DNA of 64,000 nucleotides from NCBI RefSeq assembly GCF_003056345.1, contig NZ_PYWB01000002.1, positions 370,591 to 434,590 of the forward strand. Direction: 5' to 3'. The DNA is from Devosia submarina (GTDB lineage: Bacteria; Pseudomonadota; Alphaproteobacteria; Rhizobiales; Devosiaceae). The position numbers were made by a program, and so were the translations under genes. Below, one piece after another: positions 52,529 to 61,768 of the stretch; position 1 is the stretch's first letter; each line of letters starts with the position of its first letter. The notes under the pieces are model-generated. The model searched no databases. It was given only the letters and a program-made list of their open reading frames with translations, and had not been told where the DNA came from.

Positions 52529-54957
52529 ATGCCCGCTCCCCGCCTGCTCCATACTATTCCTTACCTCTTTGCCGTTTTGGTGCTCGCCGGGTGCTCAGGC
52601 GGTGGAAGCAACGCAGGTTCTGGCGGAGCGAGCGACAGCGGAACCAGTGCCAGCGCAGTGCCTCCTCCTGCCGTACCGATTGTCGCGCCTGCTCCCGCTC
52701 CAGCCCCGCCTCCACAACACAACTGGACAACCAGCGGCGTGACATTTGACTCGACGCGTGCGCAGCAAATCCGCAGTTCGGCTGAGTTTCGGGGGGCGGA
52801 CGCTAATTGCACCTATGTTGCTTGTGCGTCGTCCGGAGCTCTGGCCGCTAATCAATCTCACGCTTACGAGTTGCATAACCTGCATACCGCCCTGTCCTCG
52901 GGCGTCACTGGCGCCAACCAGATCGTAGCGGTGGTGGATGAGGGCTTCCGCACCTCGCATCAGGAATTCGCAGGCAAGACAATCTACCCGTCCGGAAACC
53001 TGCCCAGCGCCGATCACGGCGCGCATGTTGCCTCGTTGATCGCAGGCAATTTGGATAGCAAAGGCATGCATGGTGTGGCTCCCGGAGCCGGACTGCACCT
53101 CACGGCGCTCAATCCTGCAGGTGGCACCAATCTCGATCTGGCAAATGTCACCACCGGCACCCTGGACGCGGCATCCAAGGGTGCGGTCGCCCAGAACAAC
53201 TCCTGGGGCTTCCCTGTTTCGGCCACCGACTTTCAAGCACACCTTCAGGCGAACCCCGGGCGGACCGTTGCCCAGGGACTAAATGCGGTCATCGCCAATT
53301 ACGGTACTGCCAAATGGCAGGGATATCTGGACGCCTCGACAGCTTCCAGGCGGGCGGCGTTGTGGTCTGGGCCTTGTCGAACGATGAGACCGTGACATCA
53401 GGAGACCTGATGGCGGCACTGCCGTCCTTTGATCATCGCCTGCAGGGCGCCTGGGTGGCGGCCGCAAACGGTTACTTCGAAGTCGATGGCTCGGGCGACA
53501 TAACCAAGGCGGTTCGCCTCTCGGCAGCCTGCGGTATGGCCGCAAGCTACTGCCTGGCAGGTGATGGGACGACAACGGCGGCAAATGCAGTCTCTGATAC
53601 GAGCTACGCTGCAGGCACCGGCACGTCCTATGTCGCCCCACAGATCGCCGGCACTGTGGCCCTGCTCGCTGAAGCCTTCCCGGACCTCACCCCGGAGGAG
53701 TGGACCAAACGTCTTCTGGCAAGCGCCGACAACAGCTGGTTCAGGCGGTTGGGTGTTCCTATCAGTGGCAGTATCGACTATGGGAATGGGGTGTCCCATG
53801 CCTACTCTTCTGAGTGGGGACATGGGGTGCTCGATATTGCGGCCGCCCTTAGCCTCATCGGCAGCGTCTCTGTGCTCTCGGGCGATAATGTTATCAGCAG
53901 TTCCCGCACTGATATTGACGAGAGCGTTGTTGCAACACCCAACAGCTTTGGCGACGGACTGGAGAATGCGCTCGCAGGAGAACAGCTGGCGGTCTTCGAT
54001 GCGCTAAACCGCTCCTATGCCGTTCAAGGATCCGCATTGGTGACGCCGCAGGTCACGCCGATCTTACCCGGTATGTTGCAGGATGTATCGGACACCAGGT
54101 GGGGTGCTCTTCCTTCTCGCCGTGACATCCTGTCTAACTTGCCTGAAGGATCAGCGGAACAGTCCGGCGCCAGCATATCCATGCTCAAGACCCCGACAGG
54201 GCTGTTTGAAACAAGCGCAACTGCTGCTCCAAAGGCTGCAGGCTCGGTGTTTTCCTTGGGCGGTGAGAGCCTGGCCCTAACCGCCACTCACCGCAATGGA
54301 TCAGTGGCCGTAACAGCTGTGGGTTTTGCGGGTGTTGGTCAGGCCGATCCGGCCAATGTTTTGGCGGGAACTGGTGTGAATGTGTCCCTTGGGGACGAGA
54401 GCCGAGTCAACCTGGGACTGAGCCTGATGAGCGAGGAGGGAAGCCTTCTTGGGTTGGCTCGAAACGACGCATTCAACTGGGGAGATGGGGCGACGATTGG
54501 TACTATCCACCTAAGCGTGGATCATGAGCTTGCATCGGGGCTACAGGTTTTTGGACGTTTGGAGCACGGAATGGCCTCTCGAACTGGCACCGCAAGCGGT
54601 CTGGTTTCGTCCCTAAGTGCTGTGCAGTTTTCCAGTTTCGAGTTGGGTGCTCGGATGGAAAGCGTTTTCACCGGAGAGGACGCCCTGCAAGTATCGGTCA
54701 ATCAGCCCCTGCGCATAGAGAGCGGAACCATGAACATGCAAGTGCCGACTGGAAGAACTGCAGAAGGGCAGATCGAAAACCGTCAGGTCAGTGCGGACCT
54801 TGGCCCTTCTGGGCGCGAGCTAGACCTCAGCCTTAATTACGAGATGGCCGTGGGAGAGGGAAAGTTACATCTAGGTGTGCAGTACAGCCTTGACGCTGGT
54901 CATGTGCGCGATGCGTCAGCTGCAGGTGTTGCGGTGGGATTTGGTCAACGGTTTTGA
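52529..54957 (+). pseudogene. Frameshifted S8 (subtilisin-like) serine protease lipoprotein with autotransporter-like C-terminus
   Basis: The reading frame is broken near 53334. The first part has a lipoprotein signal (LVLAGC), a Pro-rich linker and subtilase Asp and His motifs (VAVVDEGFRTSHQEF and DHGAHVASLIAG); after the break the second frame, entered around RLDSFQAGGVVVWALSND, carries the Ser motif GTGTSYVAPQIAGTVALL and a long C-terminal region ending in VAVGFGQRF, a Phe-terminated beta-barrel-like end. The junction reads GACGCCTCGAC; one extra C would restore GAC GCC CTC GAC and the family-like LDALDSF. So either a recent one-base deletion or a sequencing error. All three catalytic residues are otherwise present. 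Confidence 0.85.
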
Positions 54958-54992
54958 CCGAACTCAATCGTCTGCATTGTCGAGCTGAAAAG

Positions 54993-55014
54993 ATGCTATC
55001 CTAGGAGATAGCAT
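54993..55014. terminator. Stem-loop after the protease gene
   Basis: ATGCTATC and GATAGCAT form a perfect 8-bp stem around CTAGGA, 36 bases after the protease stop. There is no T tract on the plus strand. The surrounding 54958-55264 is otherwise gene-free; the plus-strand frames there lack a ribosome-binding site and family-like content. Confidence 0.5.
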
Positions 55015-55264
55015 AAGAGTTAGTTCGATTGTGCCGGGGATCCGCTTGCAAAAGTTCTCATGGCGCATCCCGCGCGAAGAAGCGCTTTTAGTATTCTGAT
55101 GCGGAACAATCAGCGTAACGACCTCGACATCAACTGTCCCCGGTCCATCGCTCCACTACAAAGCATCAGATCATTTCGCTGGCGTGCGCTGTCCTGGCTG
55201 ATCTATAGCCAAACACTGAGTATGTGTACTGACTTGTCAGCTGCAAGCCCGATTGGAAACCCGT

Positions 55265-56488
55265 ATGGACGAGTACCTGTTATCCCTTATACAGCCAGAG
55301 CAGGAGCACATTTGGATTGGGAAAGAGCCGCCCTTTGCTATGCAGGCGCTCAACCTTCTTGAATCTACGAACTGCCGAGTGGCTCCTATTCACCATACGC
55401 GCTATCAGGTCGTTTGGTACTATCGCGATCTGCTGAATAGGGCTGGCGAGATGCGGTGGCGCCTTGCGCTGGATGAATGTATCAGAATGCTCGGCGCGCG
55501 TGGCATGCTGGTGCTCCGTTTCGAACAGAACCTTTATTTCAGCGTCATAAATCTTAAGCAGTTCCTAGGACGCAGGCGAGGTATCGCCGTCAACATCGAG
55601 TATGAAAACATACATGAAGGGGTGTTCACGGTAGTTTTCTCCATCGAGCGGGAAAATGTGGAGCTGTATCGGGACAAAAGCTGGTCCTTCGTTCTTCTCG
55701 CCAAAGGAGATCGAACCGATAATGCGGTAGCATTTCTGCAATCGGTTAGAGCGATAGACCCCGACCATAAGCATCAAATCATTGTGGTGGGACCCTTGAG
55801 ACCGGAATACACTCCTTTTGGCGTGACGTGTCATTCTCGCGAGTACCGCGAGGAACTGGCAGAACTGGGACGCAAGAAAAACGATGCTGTCGCATTGGCC
55901 CAACGCGCCAATGTAGCCATCGTTCACGACCGGTACGTGCTGGACCCGCGTTTTCTGATCGGGTTCGACAGCTTTGGGTACGATTTCGACATTGTAGCCG
56001 TCAAACAGATCTATGCTAGCGGCGAGGACTTCCCGTTCTATGGCGCCATCGAATCGCGTGATCTGGTCTGGGCGCAACCGGTTCACTGCTCGGACTACGA
56101 TTCCCTCTTACCGGGGCAATTTGTGAATGGCGGCTTTATGGTCTTCAAGTCGCACATGTCGCGGGCTATCGGCTTCAACAAGCTGATCTTCTGGAACCAG
56201 GCCGAGGATCTAGAGCTAACCCAGGAGTTCATGCGCGATAGCTTGCCGCCACGCGTTAACGTGCACAGTCTTGCGGTAACCAGCGCCCCGTCTACCTACA
56301 CCATAGCGTTTCGCCCTCAGAAGCGCCGGCTCAGAAGGGTTAGTACCAGCCAGCCTATCAAGGGCCTCGTGCTGTCTATGGCTGTTTCGGTGTTCGCCTT
56401 GCTTCCGCTGTCCCTGCGCAATCGGGCCGTATCAACCATGCGGAAAAGGGGATGGCTTTATCGTGTCAAACGTCGCCTTCTTGGTTGA
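55265..56488 (+). CDS. Putative glycosyltransferase (GT-A/GT2-like)
   Basis: A 407-residue protein. The N-terminal 130 residues are unfamiliar; the middle (SWSFVLLAKGDRTDNAVAFL, AQRANVAIVHDRYVLDP) and the segment GQFVNGGFMVFKSHMS followed by NQAEDLELTQEFM resemble the DxD-containing and acceptor-site parts of GT2 glycosyltransferases, with EDLE as the probable catalytic-base region. The C-terminus is basic with a hydrophobic helix that may dock to the membrane. GGAAA lies seven bases ahead of the ATG. It overlaps the next glycosyltransferase by 26 bases. Acceptor and donor are unknown. Confidence 0.65.
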   Translation: MDEYLLSLIQPEQEHIWIGKEPPFAMQALNLLESTNCRVAPIHHTRYQVVWYYRDLLNRAGEMRWRLALDECIRMLGARGMLVLRFEQNLYFSVINLKQFLGRRRGIAVNIEYENIHEGVFTVVFSIERENVELYRDKSWSFVLLAKGDRTDNAVAFLQSVRAIDPDHKHQIIVVGPLRPEYTPFGVTCHSREYREELAELGRKKNDAVALAQRANVAIVHDRYVLDPRFLIGFDSFGYDFDIVAVKQIYASGEDFPFYGAIESRDLVWAQPVHCSDYDSLLPGQFVNGGFMVFKSHMSRAIGFNKLIFWNQAEDLELTQEFMRDSLPPRVNVHSLAVTSAPSTYTIAFRPQKRRLRRVSTSQPIKGLVLSMAVSVFALLPLSLRNRAVSTMRKRGWLYRVKRRLLG

Positions 56489-57647
56489 TCCCGACTTCGC
56501 ACAGACCCATGTCGGGGTGCGTAATTACATTTTCGCCCTCAAGGCTTTGATCGAGAAGCACGGACACGCCACCCACCTGATCATGATCGATCAGGATCAA
56601 CAATGGTACAGCATCCATTACGCCAATCATGGCTTTGAAGAGAATAACGGCGGCACTGATATTCGGATTGCCGCCGCGCCGCGTGATATGTTGCGTCAGT
56701 TTTACGCCAGAGCTGCGACATCGCGGAGGAGCGACGTGCATAAGGTTGCACTAGGGTCGCGTTTCCCCGCAGGCTTGTTCGATATGTGCATAATCACCGC
56801 TCCTTGGGCGGTGCGGTTCGATGAACGCTTGCCGGGCACGCTCCTGCTCGGGCTGGTGCACGATGTCATTCCCAACATCCATGCTCTGGTCAAGCCGACG
56901 CACCCGTTTGGCTTTGCCGATGAACATCGCCGGGGCTACGAGTACTATCTGCGCCATTGCGACGCGATCATCACCAATAGTGCGGACACAGCCAAGAGCT
57001 TCGAGCAGTTCTTTGGAGGCGGCCGGCGCGTGCAGCCGCTGCCGCCCCTGGTTCCAAAGGCATTTTTGAGCGCACCAGTTCCTCAAGATCAGCGGGGCAA
57101 TACTGTGCTGCTGGCAGGGCCGCTCGACCCGCGTAAGGGGTTGCAGCAGCTACCGGCGCTACTCAATTCTTTGGATGCGGCATGCGATAGCGTCACGATG
57201 TTTGGCGCTATACGGTGCCGCGAGACCGATGCCCACGATTTTTTCCGTGCACTGCGCACCGAGCACCTGATCTGGTATCCGACCATTAGCGCCGCCGAGC
57301 TTGTTCGACTGTACGCCCGATCGCGTCTCTTGCTCTTCCCCAGCTTAGAGGAAGGCCTGGGGATCCCAATTATTGAAGCGCAGTGGATGGGAGCGCGCGT
57401 CGCCGTGCGGGCAAAAAGCCCCATGCGCGATCTGGCGCTCGAAGGACATGTTCTGCTTGACGAGCGGCCAGATCCAGCCGGCGCGGAGAAAGAGGCGCAA
57501 CACTACGCCCCCCTCCTGCTGAATGCTTTGCAAGACAAAGCTTTCGATCACGCAAAGCTCGCGGAAACGGCGAGGCGGCGTTTCAATCCAGAAGTTGCTC
57601 TTTCGGTGCTAAGCCGCCTGGGTGTCGATCTGCTCAGTCTGGACTAG
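56463..57647 (+). CDS. Glycosyltransferase, GT4-like (GT-B fold)
   Basis: A 394-residue protein. The C-terminal half has the GT4 features NTVLLAGPLDPRKGLQQLPAL, a nucleotide-sugar region LLLFPSLEEGLGIPIIEAQW with the EX7E-type Glu residues, and a closing helix. The N-terminal domain contains GVRNYIFALKALIEKHGHAT and HDVIPNIHALV, also usual in GT4 proteins. Starts with GTG inside the preceding gene, so translation is probably coupled. It ends convergently in the cupin gene with a 14-base overlap. Confidence 0.88.
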   Translation: MSNVAFLVDPDFAQTHVGVRNYIFALKALIEKHGHATHLIMIDQDQQWYSIHYANHGFEENNGGTDIRIAAAPRDMLRQFYARAATSRRSDVHKVALGSRFPAGLFDMCIITAPWAVRFDERLPGTLLLGLVHDVIPNIHALVKPTHPFGFADEHRRGYEYYLRHCDAIITNSADTAKSFEQFFGGGRRVQPLPPLVPKAFLSAPVPQDQRGNTVLLAGPLDPRKGLQQLPALLNSLDAACDSVTMFGAIRCRETDAHDFFRALRTEHLIWYPTISAAELVRLYARSRLLLFPSLEEGLGIPIIEAQWMGARVAVRAKSPMRDLALEGHVLLDERPDPAGAEKEAQHYAPLLLNALQDKAFDHAKLAETARRRFNPEVALSVLSRLGVDLLSLD

Positions 57648-57966
57648 AGCCCAGATATTTATCTCCCGCCACGCTAGGGAATTTCACAACGGTCAGGACG
57701 GCATCAGTCAGGGCGCGAAAGCTCGAAGATGTTCCGGGCAGCAGGTGAATAATACCGCCCTCCTCCCATTCCGAACCGGCCATCTCAATACGCCCGCTCA
57801 CGACCACGGTTATTTCGGTCGCTATCTTGTGGAAGTGCTCAGCCTCCTGGTCGCCAGCCTTGTAACGCTTCACGCCGACCTCGAAGTCGGGCGTTCGCAC
57901 CACGCTTGGCTCGAAGTCGCCAATGAACCACCCGTTGATCATTTGGGACAATTGATAGTGATCCAT
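57634..57966 (-). CDS. Cupin-domain protein
   Basis: A 110-residue protein with a single beta-barrel cupin pattern: GVKRYKAGDQEAEHFHKIATE (His-x-His and Glu, likely metal ligands) and the later GGIIHLLPGTSSSF. It is the last gene of the five-gene minus-strand operon and overlaps the preceding nucleotidyltransferase gene at its start; a GTG one codon upstream is an equally good start. In glycan clusters cupins may be sugar epimerases/isomerases or regulatory sensors; the sequence does not decide. Confidence 0.75.
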   Translation of the reverse strand: MDHYQLSQMINGWFIGDFEPSVVRTPDFEVGVKRYKAGDQEAEHFHKIATEITVVVSGRIEMAGSEWEEGGIIHLLPGTSSSFRALTDAVLTVVKFPSVAGDKYLGSSPD

Positions 57967-58691
57967 CACCGATCACCCAGATGGCTGGCGTCAAATTGCT
58001 GGAGCTGGCGGTCCGACTTTATGGGACGATAGCTCTTGAAGTCGATCTCCGAGACGCCGATGCGACCGTTGTTCAAAATCAGTTCGTTGAACGTTGGGCA
58101 AACATAGAACCGGCCGTTCTGCCGCGCATCCTTGCGGATCATGTTCTTGGCCGCCGCAACAAACGCGGCGCCCTTTGCGAAGTAATAGAACCCCGCCGTT
58201 GCATGCCTGCTGATCGGGTTCTTTTCAGCCGCCTCAATCACAAGGCCGTCCTCGTTGAGTTTGACAAATGAGTAGCGGGGATGGACCGAGTTGAAGACGA
58301 TCGTCCCGGCGTCTAGTTGCCGGCTTACGAAATTATCGACAACCGATTTGTAGTCCACCTCGATAAGTTCATCCGCATTCAGGATCAACAAAGGTTGGTC
58401 ATTGTCGATATGGGCAGAAGCAAGCAGCGCCGTGCACGCAGCGCCTTCCGTCTCACCTTCGACAGATACGATGCTGGACGCAGGCTCAAGCAGTCTGACT
58501 ACCTGATCCAGATGGTACTCGCGAATGTGGGCTTCCCTTACCGCCACGATCAGTTGGGAGTAGTTTAAGGAGTGGCAGCGCCTCGTGATCAACTCGACGA
58601 GCGGCTCACCATCGATTTCGGTTAAGGCAAGCGGATAATTCTCCGCAGGATGAACCCGGTCGCTGCCGGCCATCAGCAATAGTATGTTCAA
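57966..58691 (-). CDS. Nucleotidyltransferase-like protein with degenerate active site
   Basis: A 241-residue protein of the sugar-nucleotidyltransferase fold, paralogous to the product of 59985-60737: both share ETEGAACTALLA-type and NRxFYVxPxxNELI-type segments. Its N-terminal signature reads LLLMAGSDRVHPAENYP, lacking the second Gly-rich half and the Lys of the PKP motif seen in its neighbour, so catalysis may be lost or changed. LILNADELIEV keeps an Asp at the metal-binding position. Start is TTG overlapping the HAD stop (TTGA). It may be a regulatory partner or use an unusual substrate. Confidence 0.75.
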   Translation of the reverse strand: MNILLLMAGSDRVHPAENYPLALTEIDGEPLVELITRRCHSLNYSQLIVAVREAHIREYHLDQVVRLLEPASSIVSVEGETEGAACTALLASAHIDNDQPLLILNADELIEVDYKSVVDNFVSRQLDAGTIVFNSVHPRYSFVKLNEDGLVIEAAEKNPISRHATAGFYYFAKGAAFVAAAKNMIRKDARQNGRFYVCPTFNELILNNGRIGVSEIDFKSYRPIKSDRQLQQFDASHLGDR

Positions 58692-59320
58692 GCCTGGCTC
58701 CCCTGGTTGGCAGCTTCGATGCTGGATTTGATCGCTTGGTAATGAACATCGTCGACGTCGCGCACTACCATGACGTGTGCCCCGGAGGCCCGAGCGGCTT
58801 TAACGCCGTTCTCGTTATCCTCGACGATCAGGCAGTCCTGCGGACGGAGCCCGAGGCGAGCAATTGCCGTGTTGTAGATTTCCGGATCGGGCTTGCCGAC
58901 TTTGACATCTTCATTGCTGAGTTCGAACTCAAGGTACTGACTCAAAGCCGCACGTTTCATCATCGTGCTGATCGTGTCGCGGATCGAATTGGAAGCCACA
59001 GCCAGCTTGTAGCCATCACTGCGCAGCAACGAGAGCGCCTGTTCCTGGCGGAACACCGGCTTACACTTAGTATAGACTAGTTCCATGGTGTAGATCTGCT
59101 TCATCTCATTAATGAAGCCGTGGAGTTCTCTCGGAAGGGCCTGGGTGGCGCTCAGGATTTCCAGTTTGCGCCGCGTCGGCAATCCATCAAACGTCGTCAG
59201 GTGTTCGTGCCGCGGGATATTGAAACCAAACAAGGCCAAGGCGCGGTTTAGCGATTCGTAGTGCCACTCTCGGGCGTCGATAAGAACGCCATCCATGTCA
59301 AATATGACGGCTTTGATCAT
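58688..59320 (-). CDS. HAD-superfamily phosphatase (beta-phosphoglucomutase-like)
   Basis: A 210-residue HAD hydrolase with cap type C1. Motif I DMDGVLIDAREWHYES, motif II VASNS, motif III Lys in DVKVGKPDPEIY, motif IV VEDNENGVKAA. The sequence fits phosphatases and phosphomutases acting on small phosphorylated sugars or polyols. ATG overlaps the stop of the GDPD-like gene (ATGA). With two nucleotidyltransferases in the same operon, it may make or process a phosphate-linked precursor for the surface glycan. Confidence 0.88.
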   Translation of the reverse strand: MIKAVIFDMDGVLIDAREWHYESLNRALALFGFNIPRHEHLTTFDGLPTRRKLEILSATQALPRELHGFINEMKQIYTMELVYTKCKPVFRQEQALSLLRSDGYKLAVASNSIRDTISTMMKRAALSQYLEFELSNEDVKVGKPDPEIYNTAIARLGLRPQDCLIVEDNENGVKAARASGAHVMVVRDVDDVHYQAIKSSIEAANQGSQA

Positions 59321-59988
59321 GCCGAGGCTCCAGCAGGTTGCAAGCGTGCAGCAGCAAGTTCCGGCTGGTCAGTGCAGACAATCAGACCCTGCTGCTCCAC
59401 CAGTTTTGATGTCACAAGCCATTCCAGGAAGGGCTCAAGCTCGTCGTCCCGCTTATGCAGATCGGGACACACGAGGCACACTTGTTTGCCGTCCCCGATG
59501 ATCCGTTCGATCATAGGGCTTTCGTACCATCGGCCGGGTTGAAACGCGTCGATCCAGACACCGACTACGTTCTGGGCCGTATAGAGCGAGGCGTCTGGTT
59601 CGAACTCGCTCAATCGCGTGAAGCACCGAAGGCCGCGCTTCTCGGTCTGAATGAGATCGGGCACGGAATTATCGAACAGAAAGTAGTTTTGGTAAGAAAA
59701 GCGGGCCAGCTCGTCCTTGAGGCGGTCCGCCAAACCATCGGCCTTAATGTTCAGCGCCAGGGTCGGGGATCCATTCGCCACTGCCATGCCCAGTACATCC
59801 GACAACAGTAACTCGCCGCCGCTGGGCACGTCGTGGCTGATTACCAGTTCGGGACGGCCGTTGCGCAGGCTGTCACGCACATCGGTTTCGGTGCCGTATC
59901 CAAGGGAGAACGAGCGCTCAAACGCGATGGCTGCGTTCTTCTCTTCAGCGGTTTTCCAGTAGCCACGATGGCTGATGATCTCGATCAT
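59317..59988 (-). CDS. GDPD-like phosphodiesterase domain protein
   Basis: A 223-residue protein of the glycerophosphodiester phosphodiesterase TIM-barrel type. The N-terminus EIISHRGYW holds the catalytic His-Arg, followed by GTETDVRDS with the metal-binding Glu and Asp, and LVISHDVPSG with the second catalytic His. The rest is shorter than classical GDPD enzymes. It is cytoplasmic (no signal peptide). In this operon it might act on a glycerol-phosphate or similar diester in glycan synthesis; the substrate is not known. Confidence 0.8.
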   Translation of the reverse strand: MIEIISHRGYWKTAEEKNAAIAFERSFSLGYGTETDVRDSLRNGRPELVISHDVPSGGELLLSDVLGMAVANGSPTLALNIKADGLADRLKDELARFSYQNYFLFDNSVPDLIQTEKRGLRCFTRLSEFEPDASLYTAQNVVGVWIDAFQPGRWYESPMIERIIGDGKQVCLVCPDLHKRDDELEPFLEWLVTSKLVEQQGLIVCTDQPELAAARLQPAGASA

Positions 59989-60737
59989 GAAAGATGCCCT
60001 GTGACAGTGCGGGAGAGCTCAAGAGCCAGGAACGCGTCAAGATCAGCCGGAATGCCCAGGCCGTGCATGCCTTGGGCGGCAGCCCCGATAGAATAGGTGC
60101 CGATCTCCGCCCCAAGTTCGATCAGTTCATTGTAGACGGGGGCCACATAGAACTCGTTGTTGACCCGCAGGTCCTTGGCGATCATCGCGTCAGCGGCGGA
60201 AACGAAGTCCCGCCCGCGGGTAAAATTGTAGATGCCGACAGTGGCCTGGTCCGAGATCACCTGCTTTTCGACCACCTGGGAGACGCGCCCGGATTGATCA
60301 AACCCTACAAAGCTCCACTTAGGGTCTTTGTCGATCATGGTCATGATCATGCCGTCTGGCGCGGCTGCCGCTTGCAAATACTCATCAATGGCAACGTCGA
60401 TGTACTGGTCGCAGTTGGCGATCATCAGCGGCTCGTCACTGTCGATCAGATCGCGCGCCAGCAGCACGGTGCAGGCAGCCCCCTCCGTCACGGCTGCAAC
60501 CGAGCGCACTTCCGCTCCGGGCGCCCAAGCGCAGAGGCGCTTATCGAGAGCGAATTGTTCAATATGCGCCGCCTGGCAGAGAAATATGAACCGGTGATCC
60601 ATCGAGGGCCGCAGATTGTCGATCACCAACCGAATCATCGGAACGCCATGGATCGGGATCAAAGGCTTTGGGGCTGTGTATCCAGCCTTGGCAAAGCGAC
60701 TTCCATGCCCCGCCATTGGAACAACGATGTTTAACAT
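59985..60737 (-). CDS. Sugar-phosphate nucleotidyltransferase-like protein
   Basis: A 250-residue NTP-transferase fold protein with an intact signature VPMAGHGSRFAKAGYTAPKPLIPI (activating Arg and Lys present), metal-binding Asp in IANCDQYIDV, and segments EGAACTVLLA and NEFYVAPVYNELI shared with 57966-58691. First gene of the five-gene overlapping operon; ATG at 60737 chosen (a TTG three codons upstream is too close to AGGAAG). It should couple a nucleotide to a phosphorylated sugar or polyol; substrate unknown. Divergent from the Wzm-like gene across 119 bases. Confidence 0.85.
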   Translation of the reverse strand: MLNIVVPMAGHGSRFAKAGYTAPKPLIPIHGVPMIRLVIDNLRPSMDHRFIFLCQAAHIEQFALDKRLCAWAPGAEVRSVAAVTEGAACTVLLARDLIDSDEPLMIANCDQYIDVAIDEYLQAAAAPDGMIMTMIDKDPKWSFVGFDQSGRVSQVVEKQVISDQATVGIYNFTRGRDFVSAADAMIAKDLRVNNEFYVAPVYNELIELGAEIGTYSIGAAAQGMHGLGIPADLDAFLALELSRTVTGHLS

Positions 60738-60856
60738 CAGAGACAACTTCCTACCCTTAGGGATTTGGCCTTAGATCATTATACTGAGTAATTTGTGCGA
60801 CGTTTTGAATTGCCAACCGAACTGCTTCGTTTGCTTCACGCACCGAAAGAGGCTAA

Positions 60857-61765
60857 ATGCGCCCCGATGTGCCCGATAGCACGCGGTTCTTTTGTTTTCA
60901 AATTGACTGTTTCGCAATGACCAACCAGCATGCCGATGCCCCCTCTCGCGGAGAGGCACTTACGGTGTTTTCCGCTGACTCCATGGGTCGGCTTGCGTAC
61001 GAAGATCTCGTGGCGGGGCTGCGGCGCCCTGACCTTTGGTGGGGGCTGGCGGTCTTCGACATCCGCCAGCGCTTCAAACGCTCTATGTTGGGTCCGCTTT
61101 GGTTGACCCTGAGCATGGGGATCATGGTCCTCTCGCTGGCCCTAGTTTTTGGCACCCTGTTTCAGCAGGACATGACGGAGTTGATGCCCCATATAGCGGT
61201 GGGCCTGATTTTCTGGGGGTTGATGACATCCACCATCATCGAGTCTTGCGGCGCCTTCACCGCAGCCGAGGGCTACATCCGCAACGTCCCGATGCCGACG
61301 AGCACGCATGTGCTGCGCGTTTTCGCGCGAAACATCATCATCTTTGGCTTCAACCTAGTCATCTATCTTGGTATTTGGCTGCTGTACTTGCGCAGCCTGA
61401 ACGTGAATTACCTGTTGTTCGTGCCCGGGCTGATCCTGCTGCTGGCTAATGTTGCCTGGTTCTCCACCGCCATGGCCCTCATTTGCACGCGCTACCGCGA
61501 CATACCCCAGATCATCAGCAGCGCCATCCAGGTCATCTTTTTTCTGACGCCGGTGTTCTGGACCGTTCAAAATCTTCCGGAACGGCCCGCCTTCGTGCAT
61601 TTCAACCCATTCTTCCACATGCTTGAGGTGGTTCGCTCTCCCTTGCTCGGAGCGGCGCCCCAAGCCGAAAGCTGGCTGGTGTTGATCCTGCTGCTGGTGA
61701 TCGGCATTCCCTTCACCTTATGGCTGTACCGGCGGGTTTATGCGCGCTTGGCCTACTGGATTTAA
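60857..61765 (+). CDS. ABC-2 polysaccharide export permease (Wzm/KpsM-like)
   Basis: A 302-residue inner-membrane protein with six membrane segments. Polysaccharide-export features are the pre-helix RQRFKRSMLGPLWLTLSMGI, FWGLMTSTIIESCGAF, and the NPFFHMLEVVRSPLLG segment before the last helices. The ATG at 60857 has AAAGAGG upstream; an internal ATG at 60917 would give 282 residues with no such signal. It begins the wzm-wzt-like pair and should export a lipid-linked glycan. Confidence 0.88.
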   Translation: MRPDVPDSTRFFCFQIDCFAMTNQHADAPSRGEALTVFSADSMGRLAYEDLVAGLRRPDLWWGLAVFDIRQRFKRSMLGPLWLTLSMGIMVLSLALVFGTLFQQDMTELMPHIAVGLIFWGLMTSTIIESCGAFTAAEGYIRNVPMPTSTHVLRVFARNIIIFGFNLVIYLGIWLLYLRSLNVNYLLFVPGLILLLANVAWFSTAMALICTRYRDIPQIISSAIQVIFFLTPVFWTVQNLPERPAFVHFNPFFHMLEVVRSPLLGAAPQAESWLVLILLLVIGIPFTLWLYRRVYARLAYWI

Positions 61766-61768
61766 CCC

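Noticed and set aside
55060..55362. 100-residue plus-strand frame before the GT-A gene
   Set aside because: No ribosome-binding site, no family-like features and a 98-base overlap with the better supported glycosyltransferase.
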